A stretch of DNA of 24,225 nucleotides from a virus. The DNA lies in the IMG/VR virus record IMGVR_UViG_3300030406_001032, positions 1 to 24,225 of that record; one strand, given 5' to 3'. Within the stretch, counting starts at the first letter, position 1. Each line of letters starts with the position of its first letter. The notes under the pieces were generated by a model. That model was not told the origin of the DNA and did no database searches. It saw nothing but the letters and a program-made list of their open reading frames with translations. This document shows positions 15,336 to 22,586 of the stretch, one piece after another. The translations under genes were made by a program, and so were the position numbers.

Positions 15336-17562
15336 ACACCCAGCGCATATTAACTTGTTGGATACTATTCCATAGTGGTTGCATATCCCAGCCCACCAAA
15401 TCGTAATACGGCTCTACCTTCTTCAGTACGAACCTCTCCAACAATTCTTTGTATCCTATCTTAGCCAACCCCTTTATTTCCTTTGGGTCATCGAAGGCTA
15501 TGTACTTACCATTTTCATCTAATGTAGTCAAGAAATAGGAATCCTTGCGATATGTCTTACCAATGTTTGCGTTGGCCCACGCCGCCCCAGCACTTGGGCC
15601 GGATAGAGTCTTGTACTTGGATAGGTCTCTCGACAATCTACCCTTCATGCATAGGTTGATGTCTTCCTCTTTACCCTCAAGAACCCTGTCAATCAAGTCC
15701 TTGATATAGTTAGTAGTCTCGATTTCGTTTTTGTGAGTCAATACACTATTCAAGGTAGCAGACATTACTTCTTTCATAATAGGTGGCATTCTTGATTGCT
15801 TCAGTTCAATACCCTTGACATAAAGAACATCACCATGACTAACACCCTCAGTCCATGTTACGTTGCCAGCATAGCGATTCTTAGCCATCAACACCATGCT
15901 ACTACACCACTTCTCAAACTCTACTTCAATAGGAGCCAGTTCTTCGTTAATTAAGCGCATCTTTGCCTCTCCCTCTTGAGGGGTAGGTATGATGCAAAAC
16001 ACGCTGTCTGTGTGTCCGTAAAGTACCTTAAAGCCGTGCTTTTCAGCACACACCTTCAAGTCATTTAGAGTAGCCCGTGAAGTGTAGGTAATCGCCGCCG
16101 CGATTTTAGGGTGATACATACCATACTTTGAATCGCCAGCCACACCGTACATAGACGCTACTAAAGATTTACAGGCAAATTGCATAGTATCCCACTTATC
16201 TAAGCCGTCTTTCTTTTTCAGTCTCTTGTAGTGGTTTCTCAAATCGGTCATCTTATCCATCAATCGAACAAGCAAGCCTTTCTTACCCTTGTAAAATACT
16301 GTACCATTACCACAGTCTTCATAACGCCATTCGTCTATCGGATTCTCCTCTAACGTATCCCATGAGATATTATGCAAAGATGCATTACTATGATACATCG
16401 CTTTGACATCGAGAATGCCTACATTATCATATGCGCCTTCCTCGACCTCCATAATCTCAGCACCTTCGTATGGCTCAAATGCGAATTGTGGTCTTGTGGG
16501 AATACGTCTATCGAATTCCTCGTCTTGCAAAGTCAAACAAGTAAACATCTTGGTTATGAAAGGAGTGCTTTTCAGTTCACATTGTACGATATGTTGTAGA
16601 GATAAGTAGTGCTTTATTGCATTGACCTTCTCATCCAAGAGTGGTAGTAACGCTACGTCTTGAATACAGTAATGAATGTATGTGGCGATGTCGCTATAGT
16701 ATGTATCGTGACCGTCTTCCAGTTCTACTTTAGTTTGTCCCAGTACTTCACGCGCAACATCGTCAAGTTTGTATCCCGGTAGTTTGCCGTTCTTCAACTC
16801 CCACAATTTAGAAAAGGCAATCATCAAGTCTATGCAATTCCTCCCTGCTATTGGTTGCGCCCAATCACCGAATTCGTATCGTATTCGATTTAGTGGGGAA
16901 AGCCTCTGAGGTTGCAAACCGTTGGCTCTACATCGCTCTATGATGGTCTTGATGTCTGCACCCACCACGAACCAACCAGTAATCACATCGGGGTCTTGAG
17001 CCGTCATATGTGAAAGGAAATGACGAAGCATATCCTTCTCGGTAGAGAAAGCCTTGATGTGGGTATCGAAAGTGTGACCGTCTAATTCCTTGTGGTCGCC
17101 AGGCTCTATGTCTGCATGAACAACCCACACATAGTCTTGTTGTGTGAAACTATCCTTGACTACTATCACCCTCATTTGATTTGTCGTAGGATGCCACTCA
17201 CAGTCTAAGTACCATACTCGATGCTCGTAGTTAGGGATATTGTAGGCGTTGTCACAAAGTATTCTATTGGTGGTGGGAATGTTGGCCTCCCACGTATCGT
17301 ATTCTTTCCTTACGCTTTTCATAAAGTCATAGTCTGGAGAGGTAATCTTAGTCAGTTCCTCTCCGTACAAACCTATGAAACCATCAATTGTGGTATATGG
17401 GAATACATCTATACCACTCTTGAATTTATCTTGTAGAGAGTCGGCTTCCTCGGTCTTTATGAATAGATAAGGAATTATCTCATCGGTTATAGTCTTACGA
17501 TAACCCTTTTCATCTCTATATCTAATAGACACTCTATTTCTTACAAGCGCGTCTACTATCAT
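15334..17562 (-). CDS. polB: Family B DNA polymerase
   Basis: This is the viral replicative polymerase with 3'-5' proofreading. Numbered from ATG 17562 (742 residues), Exo I is YLDCEWH with D120 and E122, Exo II has Asp-203 in GWFVVGADIK, and Exo III is YCIQD with Y298 and D302. Polymerase motif A is DVKAMYHS from D385 (family DxxSLYPS), motif B is K465 to SMYG at 470-473 with Ala for the usual Asn, and motif C is YGHTDS at 515-520 where the family has YGDTDS; the catalytic second Asp (519) is kept. KG at 583-584 marks the palm-thumb region. ATG 17562 is chosen over an upstream TTG (17580) because a conserved promoter cassette ends exactly there. It probably heads the operon polB, zinc ribbon, Cas4-like, zinc ribbon, primase, membrane protein, zinc ribbon. 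Confidence 0.95.
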   Translation of the reverse strand: MIVDALVRNRVSIRYRDEKGYRKTITDEIIPYLFIKTEEADSLQDKFKSGIDVFPYTTIDGFIGLYGEELTKITSPDYDFMKSVRKEYDTWEANIPTTNRILCDNAYNIPNYEHRVWYLDCEWHPTTNQMRVIVVKDSFTQQDYVWVVHADIEPGDHKELDGHTFDTHIKAFSTEKDMLRHFLSHMTAQDPDVITGWFVVGADIKTIIERCRANGLQPQRLSPLNRIRYEFGDWAQPIAGRNCIDLMIAFSKLWELKNGKLPGYKLDDVAREVLGQTKVELEDGHDTYYSDIATYIHYCIQDVALLPLLDEKVNAIKHYLSLQHIVQCELKSTPFITKMFTCLTLQDEEFDRRIPTRPQFAFEPYEGAEIMEVEEGAYDNVGILDVKAMYHSNASLHNISWDTLEENPIDEWRYEDCGNGTVFYKGKKGLLVRLMDKMTDLRNHYKRLKKKDGLDKWDTMQFACKSLVASMYGVAGDSKYGMYHPKIAAAITYTSRATLNDLKVCAEKHGFKVLYGHTDSVFCIIPTPQEGEAKMRLINEELAPIEVEFEKWCSSMVLMAKNRYAGNVTWTEGVSHGDVLYVKGIELKQSRMPPIMKEVMSATLNSVLTHKNEIETTNYIKDLIDRVLEGKEEDINLCMKGRLSRDLSKYKTLSGPSAGAAWANANIGKTYRKDSYFLTTLDENGKYIAFDDPKEIKGLAKIGYKELLERFVLKKVEPYYDLVGWDMQPLWNSIQQVNMRWV

Positions 17563-17599
17563 AGATGACCCTATAATCAATTGCTTATCAATGTAACTA
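17563..17599 (-). promoter_or_regulatory. Conserved leaderless promoter cassette, polB
   Basis: On the minus strand this runs from the TAG stop of the upstream helix-turn-helix gene to the polB ATG. With the ATG included (17560-17599), 35 of 40 bases are identical to the cassette before the methyltransferase gene, with identical length. A TATA-like ATTGATAAG is centred about 27 bases before the ATG. Confidence 0.65.
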
Positions 17600-17929
17600 C
17601 AAGTTAGCGAATCTACCAGGTGGTCTTGTATCCAAGCCGTGCTTCTTTAGCCACTTGAATACCGCCATAGGAGTAATGTCAAACTCGTCGGCAATAGATT
17701 GCATAGACCTACCCTTCTCGATGTACTCTTCATTCAACCACTCTCTTTGTCGGTATAGTTTCTCGTTGCTTACCGTCTTGGTTGAAAATTTCAGTATAAC
17801 CTTCTCATCATTCTCATTGTAGAATTCTTCCGTTATGTCTACGTTTTCTACCGTCTTGCCACTCTCTATTTTCTCTAATATTTCTTCAACAAACTCGCTC
17901 AAGAGTATGTATTCTACTAATTCAGTCAT
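17597..17929 (-). CDS. Helix-turn-helix protein upstream of polB
   Basis: This 110-residue protein has an acidic helical N-terminal half (VEYILLSEFVEEILEKIESG) and a C-terminal homeodomain-like helix-turn-helix at about 64-100, with SMQSIADEFDITPMAV as turn and recognition helix and KWLKKHGLDTR after it. This pattern is common in phage regulators and in the DNA-binding ends of endonucleases; no nuclease motif is visible here. The start overlaps the previous stop as ATGA and is preceded by AAGGTGA. The gene ends within the polB promoter cassette, so it is a good candidate regulator of that promoter or of late genes; this is inference from position. Confidence 0.72.
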   Translation of the reverse strand: MTELVEYILLSEFVEEILEKIESGKTVENVDITEEFYNENDEKVILKFSTKTVSNEKLYRQREWLNEEYIEKGRSMQSIADEFDITPMAVFKWLKKHGLDTRPPGRFANL

Positions 17930-18255
17930 TGTCTCACCTTACCCATAAATGTTGTCTCATCCTTTCTTTGTGCCTTACTTCTATCCATGTTTTCTAATAA
18001 TTCGGAATCTTCGTTCACAACCCACTCTCTTACCTTCTTGCTCCTGTCTACGATTTTAAAGTCGGGATGCATTCTAAATATTGTAGTCAATTGCCTAACG
18101 CTCATGGAGAAGTGACTATCCTTAACTAACCTACCGTTCTCAAGGGTAGCATAATTAGCAGTATCACTTATAGACGATGGGCCATTTTCGTGTAGATAAC
18201 GAGCAAACGCCCTCATGGGATAACTTGTTCGACCGAACCTATTAGTGTATGCCAT
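17926..18255 (-). CDS. Putative winged-helix protein, unknown function
   Basis: The 109-residue product begins MAYTNRFGRTSYP and has a helical section MRAFARYLHENGPSSISDTA followed by SVRQLTTIFRMHPDFKIV and a strand REWVV, an order of helices and strands that would suit a winged helix. The C-terminal 30 residues are highly charged. I do not recognise a family and the fold call is tentative. ATG 18255 is chosen because AGGAGG lies seven bases upstream; TTG 18261 would overlap that site. It overlaps the next gene by four bases, so the two small DNA-binding-like proteins are probably made together. Confidence 0.65.
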   Translation of the reverse strand: MAYTNRFGRTSYPMRAFARYLHENGPSSISDTANYATLENGRLVKDSHFSMSVRQLTTIFRMHPDFKIVDRSKKVREWVVNEDSELLENMDRSKAQRKDETTFMGKVRQ

Positions 18256-18262
18256 AACCAAA

Positions 18263-18268
18263 CCTCCT
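18263..18268 (-). promoter_or_regulatory. Ribosome binding site AGGAGG choosing ATG 18255
   Basis: A full AGGAGG stands seven bases before ATG 18255 in the 15-base gap after the glycosyltransferase gene, which fixes the start of the winged-helix-like gene. Confidence 0.55.
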
Positions 18269-18270
18269 AC

Positions 18271-19263
18271 TCAAACGCTTTTAAACCTACTTGTGTATGC
18301 CTCATCCCCAGTAGCAACCAATGTAGTCATGTCTTTATCGACTGTGACTCTATGGCTATTGAAGGCTCTACTCTCCTTCTTTCTCTTTTGTAGAATCATA
18401 CCGTACTCATCATTACCCTTTTGAATGTTCAGTCCTTCTTTCAACATCAATGGGTTACCCTTGAATGGTTTGTAATCTACTTCATGGTGCCACCGACCAT
18501 ACCGCATAACTACCTTTGCTACGTCGGGGTGCATATCCTCTAACATTCTACTTTTTTGGATAGTGCCGTCTTTGGAATAGAATTGTTGATGGTTGCCACC
18601 GTGCATACGTTGTGTGGTTATCTTATCTGCTAAGAATGCGTTGAATTGTAGGGTAGCCCAACCATCCTTTAGAACCCTCAAGCAAATGTCGGTGTCTTCG
18701 TTGTATCTACCACGCCATCGGTAGGGAATGTCATTACGAATAAACAAGCATGAATAGATTCTTGTGTTCTTCACATAGGGTGGAAGTGCTTCTGCTTTAT
18801 TGCAAAAGCCGGAATAGTTAGGGCCGGAAATAGCGATGTTATCATATCTCAGTACGAAGTCCTCCATAGCCCTAAAGATTGCTCCAGTATGTGCTTGCGC
18901 CTTTATGTTTCTATTCAGCCTATGAAACCCATCGAAGTTATCATCCATCACCCAATGATGACTAAATCCCATAGACATCGAATGCTCCCACGCGAAGTTA
19001 CGAGAAGCACCAGGCCCAAGCCTTGGGTCATCGTCTACCCAATACATATCGTATTCGTCTTTGTATTTTTGTGGTGTTACCAAGAATTCAATACAAGAAG
19101 AACCTCTCTCGGCTTCGTATTGCTCCTCTTCCCCCTCCTCTATAATCATACGATAGGGAACCCCTATCACATCAAGAGCGCGACCAGTAAGTTGGTTATC
19201 CCATCTCCCCTTCGACACAACATAGATGGGGAATTGTGGCTCATTCTTCGTGGGCATTTTCAT
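18271..19263 (-). CDS. TAGT-like glycosyltransferase (GT-A fold)
   Basis: This 330-residue protein resembles the TET-associated glycosyltransferases of phages. Seen from ATG 19263: FPIYVVSKGRWDN at 11-23, GPGASRNFAWEHS at 83-95, the metal and nucleotide-sugar motif WVMDDNFDGF at 104-113 (DDN in place of DxD) and RGRYNEDTDICLR near 184-196 with the ED pair typical of a GT-A catalytic base. In phages this family is linked to sugars on modified DNA bases, so the likely substrate is viral DNA, with an unknown nucleotide sugar. No TET/JBP-like oxygenase is in the window; the target base is unknown. It lies in the PCNA operon rather than beside tail genes, which favours DNA over a tail glycoprotein. 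ATG 19257 is an alternative start. Confidence 0.75.
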   Translation of the reverse strand: MKMPTKNEPQFPIYVVSKGRWDNQLTGRALDVIGVPYRMIIEEGEEEQYEAERGSSCIEFLVTPQKYKDEYDMYWVDDDPRLGPGASRNFAWEHSMSMGFSHHWVMDDNFDGFHRLNRNIKAQAHTGAIFRAMEDFVLRYDNIAISGPNYSGFCNKAEALPPYVKNTRIYSCLFIRNDIPYRWRGRYNEDTDICLRVLKDGWATLQFNAFLADKITTQRMHGGNHQQFYSKDGTIQKSRMLEDMHPDVAKVVMRYGRWHHEVDYKPFKGNPLMLKEGLNIQKGNDEYGMILQKRKKESRAFNSHRVTVDKDMTTLVATGDEAYTSRFKSV

Positions 19264-19564
19264 CAACAAACCTATGGATATGCTCTCCCCAGTGCGACTT
19301 GAATGGATGCCAAAGAGCCTTTGTCCTATCGGTTATCTTCTGCCCTATTATCTTGGCAAACTCATCCATGTCCTCCTTAGTGGCAAATCTAATCTTTATC
19401 ATGTGATATGCATCATTCTTAGGATTATTATACTCCGGCATACCGCCTCTATCCCATTCCTCTTGAGCCGTACCCTCTTGTATCTCGGTGTCTACAACAC
19501 CAAAAAAAGAGTTTTGCCTATCATCCATACTATCTACCTTGTTCAAACGACGCTTGTAGGACAT
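19241..19564 (-). CDS. Small protein paired with the glycosyltransferase
   Basis: This 107-residue protein has a conserved-looking stretch: a strand YHMIKIRF, then ATKEDMDEFAKIIGQKITDR and ALWHPF near residues 53-88. From memory, the pattern of strand, ED, FA..IGQ and a W-P end recurs in small phage proteins and at the ends of phage DNA-modification proteins, but I cannot name a family. It overlaps the glycosyltransferase gene by 23 bases. ATG 19564 overlaps the PCNA gene by 35 bases; ATG 19528 (95 residues, beginning MDDRQNSFFG), one base after the PCNA stop and with AAGGT upstream, is an equally good start. It may cooperate with the glycosyltransferase in base modification, by position only. 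Confidence 0.65.
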   Translation of the reverse strand: MSYKRRLNKVDSMDDRQNSFFGVVDTEIQEGTAQEEWDRGGMPEYNNPKNDAYHMIKIRFATKEDMDEFAKIIGQKITDRTKALWHPFKSHWGEHIHRFVDENAHEE

Positions 19565-20375
19565 AAGACCTATCCCATGCCATGAGAAGACCTATGCCTT
19601 GGTTCTTACTTCTAAAGTCAAAGAAGGATAACCACACAGGCCCATTGACGTACTTGAATATCTCATTGAACCCACCATTGTAAGCACACTCAAATCCACC
19701 GTTACCGACGAAACTATCTATGGCTATAGAAGATTCGGTAGCACCCTTCAAGTCATTACCCACTCGTATCTTGAGGTTACCGTTGTCATCTACATTGAAT
19801 ACGAACACATCGGGGTCTTGATTGTTTATGCCAGCACATCTAAACGCCTCAAACAAATCTACCGCATCAACTTGTATCCTAAGCATAGGTGGATACAACT
19901 CCCCTTCGGCAGTAACGTAGGTAGGATTGTCAATAGGCACATTGTTAATCTTCGCCGCCAACATCTCGGACTTCTCGGCCCACGATAGTAGAGAATCTCT
20001 ACTGTTGGGGAATGCCAACGCGCGAGGAGTAGATTGTATTGTTGTCTGCTTGTTATTAGACTTGAACACAACCTTCTCGTCGGTTGCAGTTATCTTCATC
20101 TTGCCACCATGATACTTTAGGATACCCAAAACCCTCGTAATATCGGGAATGAAGATTGGCTCCATAGAATCGTTGTCATCATGCAAAGGTACTGCAAAGT
20201 GAGACACGGAAGAGATACCATCCTTGACTATCCAAGTGGTAGAAAGTCCTTGGTCTTCACTTGGGGTTAGTTTCACCCCATAGACTTGAGGGCCAGTTTG
20301 CCCTGCTATGGTAGCCTTTCTCTCTGTTTGCTGTAGAAGATTTACAAGGTCATTGGTTTCAATTATCAACGGCAT
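19530..20375 (-). CDS. pcn: Sliding clamp, PCNA-like
   Basis: This 281-residue protein looks like a divergent archaeal PCNA. The alternating strands and helices span the whole length, and the C-terminal section is most telling: ECAYNGGFNEIFKYVNGPVW followed by LSFFDF and a final strand pair GIGLLMAWDRSYVLQASF. PCNA trimers ring DNA and tether polymerase, ligase and nucleases. The length is somewhat greater than the roughly 250 residues of cellular PCNA. It is encoded between the Sak4-like gene (17-base overlap) and the glycosyltransferase pair, and the loader RFC small subunit and PolB are in neighbouring operons. Identification rests on the C-terminal pattern and context. Confidence 0.8.
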   Translation of the reverse strand: MPLIIETNDLVNLLQQTERKATIAGQTGPQVYGVKLTPSEDQGLSTTWIVKDGISSVSHFAVPLHDDNDSMEPIFIPDITRVLGILKYHGGKMKITATDEKVVFKSNNKQTTIQSTPRALAFPNSRDSLLSWAEKSEMLAAKINNVPIDNPTYVTAEGELYPPMLRIQVDAVDLFEAFRCAGINNQDPDVFVFNVDDNGNLKIRVGNDLKGATESSIAIDSFVGNGGFECAYNGGFNEIFKYVNGPVWLSFFDFRSKNQGIGLLMAWDRSYVLQASFEQGR

Positions 20376-21318
20376 CGTCTTCCCCCCAAGTTAGCATCGG
20401 TAGTCCATACCATTTAACGTTACCCTTCTTCACCGATAGGATTGTGTGAGTAGTACCTAAATGCTCCATGTTTCTACCCTTCATCTCCTCTATCTCGGCC
20501 TTTACAACCCACTCCTCTTCATCCAAGGAGGAGTCACCCTTTACTCCGGCGGCTTCGTCGGCCTTCTTCATGTATCGAGTTAGGAATATCTGTTGCGAGA
20601 AGTATCTCATCGTTCCCTTCTCCCACTCCGGCCTCTCTCCTACCTTCATAAGAACCTTCTTTCCAGACCCATCATTGACAAATTCCTTTATCTCCTTTAG
20701 GTGGAATGTGAAGAATATCCTATCAATGGGTAAGCCATGTAGTCTACCAATCGTATCCCTAAACATCTTGTTTCGGATTCTCCATTCTGCTTGGTTGAAT
20801 CTATCGCCATCTTCGGGATTGACGGGATTCTTGCTTCGGTGTTGCAGAACGTAGGTCATCGCGTGTTCGCACCACTTCAAGAAGGTAGAACCACCATCGA
20901 AGATTACCGTGTCAATCTCGTCGGCTTGCTCTGCTATGAGATTGATGTACCAATTTACTTTGTCGGTTAGAGCAACGTAGTTGATTGTGTTATCCTCGTT
21001 GAAGATTGACTCGTCGTTCTCATCCAAGAGGGGAAGTACACGTATCTTATCGTCATCACCGTAGTTGTACTCTACGGTAGCCCCAGCGGAATTGTCTATA
21101 TCGAGAATGACTGTGTTACCCTTTCTCATGGAAAGAGCGAGTCCTGTCTTAGCGCAATTCTCTCTCGCAACCAAGGCCATCCTAATTGTACCAGTAGACT
21201 TCTTCGGTGCATTGAAGAGGTTTCGATAGTAGTCTTGGTTGTACTCTACTGTCGGTGCGCTCGGCGTAGTCTTCGGTGCAGTAGCCCCCCATGCGCCACT
21301 CATTTCACCACTCACCAT
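20359..21318 (-). CDS. Sak4/RadA-like recombination ATPase with altered P-loop
   Basis: This 319-residue protein has the RecA-type ATPase layout used in phage Sak4 single-strand annealing proteins. Walker A stands at residues 51-58 as ARENCAKT, where both expected glycines are alanine but Lys-57 and Thr-58 are kept. Walker B is TVIFDGGS at 137-144 with Asp-141. FHLKEIKEF near 208 and a later region resemble Sak4. The N-terminal 40 residues are low-complexity Ala/Pro/Thr-rich. It lies directly after the OB-fold SSB gene, the usual partner that Sak4 proteins act with. ATG 21318 has AGAGGA seven bases upstream; ATG 21303, one base after the SSB stop, is an alternative. DnaB-like or RadA proper are less likely given the size. 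Confidence 0.75.
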   Translation of the reverse strand: MVSGEMSGAWGATAPKTTPSAPTVEYNQDYYRNLFNAPKKSTGTIRMALVARENCAKTGLALSMRKGNTVILDIDNSAGATVEYNYGDDDKIRVLPLLDENDESIFNEDNTINYVALTDKVNWYINLIAEQADEIDTVIFDGGSTFLKWCEHAMTYVLQHRSKNPVNPEDGDRFNQAEWRIRNKMFRDTIGRLHGLPIDRIFFTFHLKEIKEFVNDGSGKKVLMKVGERPEWEKGTMRYFSQQIFLTRYMKKADEAAGVKGDSSLDEEEWVVKAEIEEMKGRNMEHLGTTHTILSVKKGNVKWYGLPMLTWGEDDAVDN

Positions 21319-22537
21319 CCGTATCCTCTTCTACGAAGTCCGATACCATAGCCTCAACAGGCTCGTAGGCGTACCAACCGCTACATGAGAACCTTACGTC
21401 ACCCTCTCGACCCATCCATGTTTGGCCTATGGCTACAACCTTAGAGCCTACACCAAAGTCGATTGTGTCGGCGTGCTTTCCACTAACCCATAGGTCTATT
21501 GTGTCAAGAGAGGTCATGTCATCGCTACCTAACACAAGTACCATCGCACCATTGTCCTTCGGCTCCATGTGTATGACTTCTCCCACAACACCCACTAAAG
21601 CATCGTACCATCCATCACTACCCTCGTTTTGAGAGTGATAGGAATCGAGACCACTCACACCAACCATGTCACGAACCAAGTCGGTGATTGGGCCATCGGG
21701 TGTACCGTTGTTCACTACCAAGGGAGGGCTACTAAAGACCGATTGCACACTATCGTCGCGTGAGAATACACTCACATCTCTAACGACGTAGGCAACGTCG
21801 GGATTCTTAGCACCCTTCAATGGGATTCTACCTGCGACAAACGTAGGTGGATAGAGCGCGTCGGCTTCTTTCCCATTGGCCCTTACGGTGAGTAGTCTAA
21901 TCGGTGCGTTAGTTTGTGACTCCTCGCGACCCAAGAATAGGGTGACCCTCTCCCTCTCGTCTTGTGGTCTCGGCTTGCCGAACTTGAAGTTTCGGTCTCC
22001 CGAAGGCCAAGTCGGTGTCTTGTTGTCCCATACTATGTAGAAGAAGCGACCCTCGGCGTACTCCATAGCCTCTCTTGGTAACTCGGTCACGGTAGTCTCG
22101 GTCATCTCGTCGGCAAGAGGTATGAAAGCGAACAACGATGGGTTTGCCTTTCGTATGTACTCCCCTCCACTCTCTTCGTAAAGAACGACCGAACCAGCAC
22201 GAACAAGGCCATTGATAGCCTCATCACTTAGGTTCTTCAAGTCCTTGAGCATCTTGTTGTAGAGAATCTTCCCCCACTCCTTGGAGCGAGGTACACTCAC
22301 GAACATACCCACGTAGTTAGAGGCACCACTCCTTGCGAGGGCGGCGTTAGCCCTTTGCATCTTGATTTGTGCAATCCTAAGAGCCTGTACTTCCATAGTG
22401 GCCTCGTCCTTTCCGGCGTTGGCCCATATGTCTCGATTCTCATCAAGAACGGTAGTAGCCATGTCCATGACTCTATCGTTTGTAGTGTTCAATGTATTAG
22501 CAATATTAGCAACCATCTTTTCATCCATGTCATTCAT
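21305..22537 (-). CDS. OB-fold single-stranded DNA-binding protein (RPA-like)
   Basis: This 410-residue protein would coat single-stranded DNA at the fork. An N-terminal helical part (about 1-85) is followed by beta-rich segments; the clearest OB fold is near residues 310-390, with ALVGVVGEVIHME, AMVLVLGSDD, KHADTIDFGVGSKVVAIGQT and FSCSGWYAY in the right order. Another OB-like part may lie at about 100-260. The C-terminus is acidic (VEEDTDGEW), as is common in SSBs that recruit partners. It heads the operon with Sak4-like, PCNA and glycosyltransferase genes. Base composition is notably GC-rich here, for example 34 of 60 in 21901-21960. Confidence 0.75.
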   Translation of the reverse strand: MNDMDEKMVANIANTLNTTNDRVMDMATTVLDENRDIWANAGKDEATMEVQALRIAQIKMQRANAALARSGASNYVGMFVSVPRSKEWGKILYNKMLKDLKNLSDEAINGLVRAGSVVLYEESGGEYIRKANPSLFAFIPLADEMTETTVTELPREAMEYAEGRFFYIVWDNKTPTWPSGDRNFKFGKPRPQDERERVTLFLGREESQTNAPIRLLTVRANGKEADALYPPTFVAGRIPLKGAKNPDVAYVVRDVSVFSRDDSVQSVFSSPPLVVNNGTPDGPITDLVRDMVGVSGLDSYHSQNEGSDGWYDALVGVVGEVIHMEPKDNGAMVLVLGSDDMTSLDTIDLWVSGKHADTIDFGVGSKVVAIGQTWMGREGDVRFSCSGWYAYEPVEAMVSDFVEEDTDGEW

Positions 22538-22586
22538 CTCGCGTTTCTAAGTAACCCTACCCCAATCTCTAATGCTTATAATACTA
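22538..22586 (-). promoter_or_regulatory. Promoter of the SSB-PCNA operon
   Basis: After the TAG stop of the RFC gene the minus strand reads TAGTATTATAAGCATTAGAG, sharing the ATTnATAAGCnATT core of the polB and methyltransferase cassettes. Here the TATA-like box is about 41 bases before the ATG, so a leader of roughly 14 bases is expected. No strong Shine-Dalgarno sequence is visible. Confidence 0.5.

Noticed and set aside
15334-15369. PIP-like box at the PolB C-terminus (SIQQVNMRWV)
   Set aside because: The Gln and aromatic residues do not fall at the spacing QxxLxxFF, so the match is not convincing.
18889-19585. Plus-strand frames of 137 and 119 residues
   Set aside because: They lie antisense to the glycosyltransferase gene and its partner, overlap each other and have no start signals.
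20468-20854. 128-residue plus-strand open frame inside the Sak4-like gene
   Set aside because: It is the antisense shadow of a gene with clear ATPase motifs, and has no ribosome binding site or recognisable domain.
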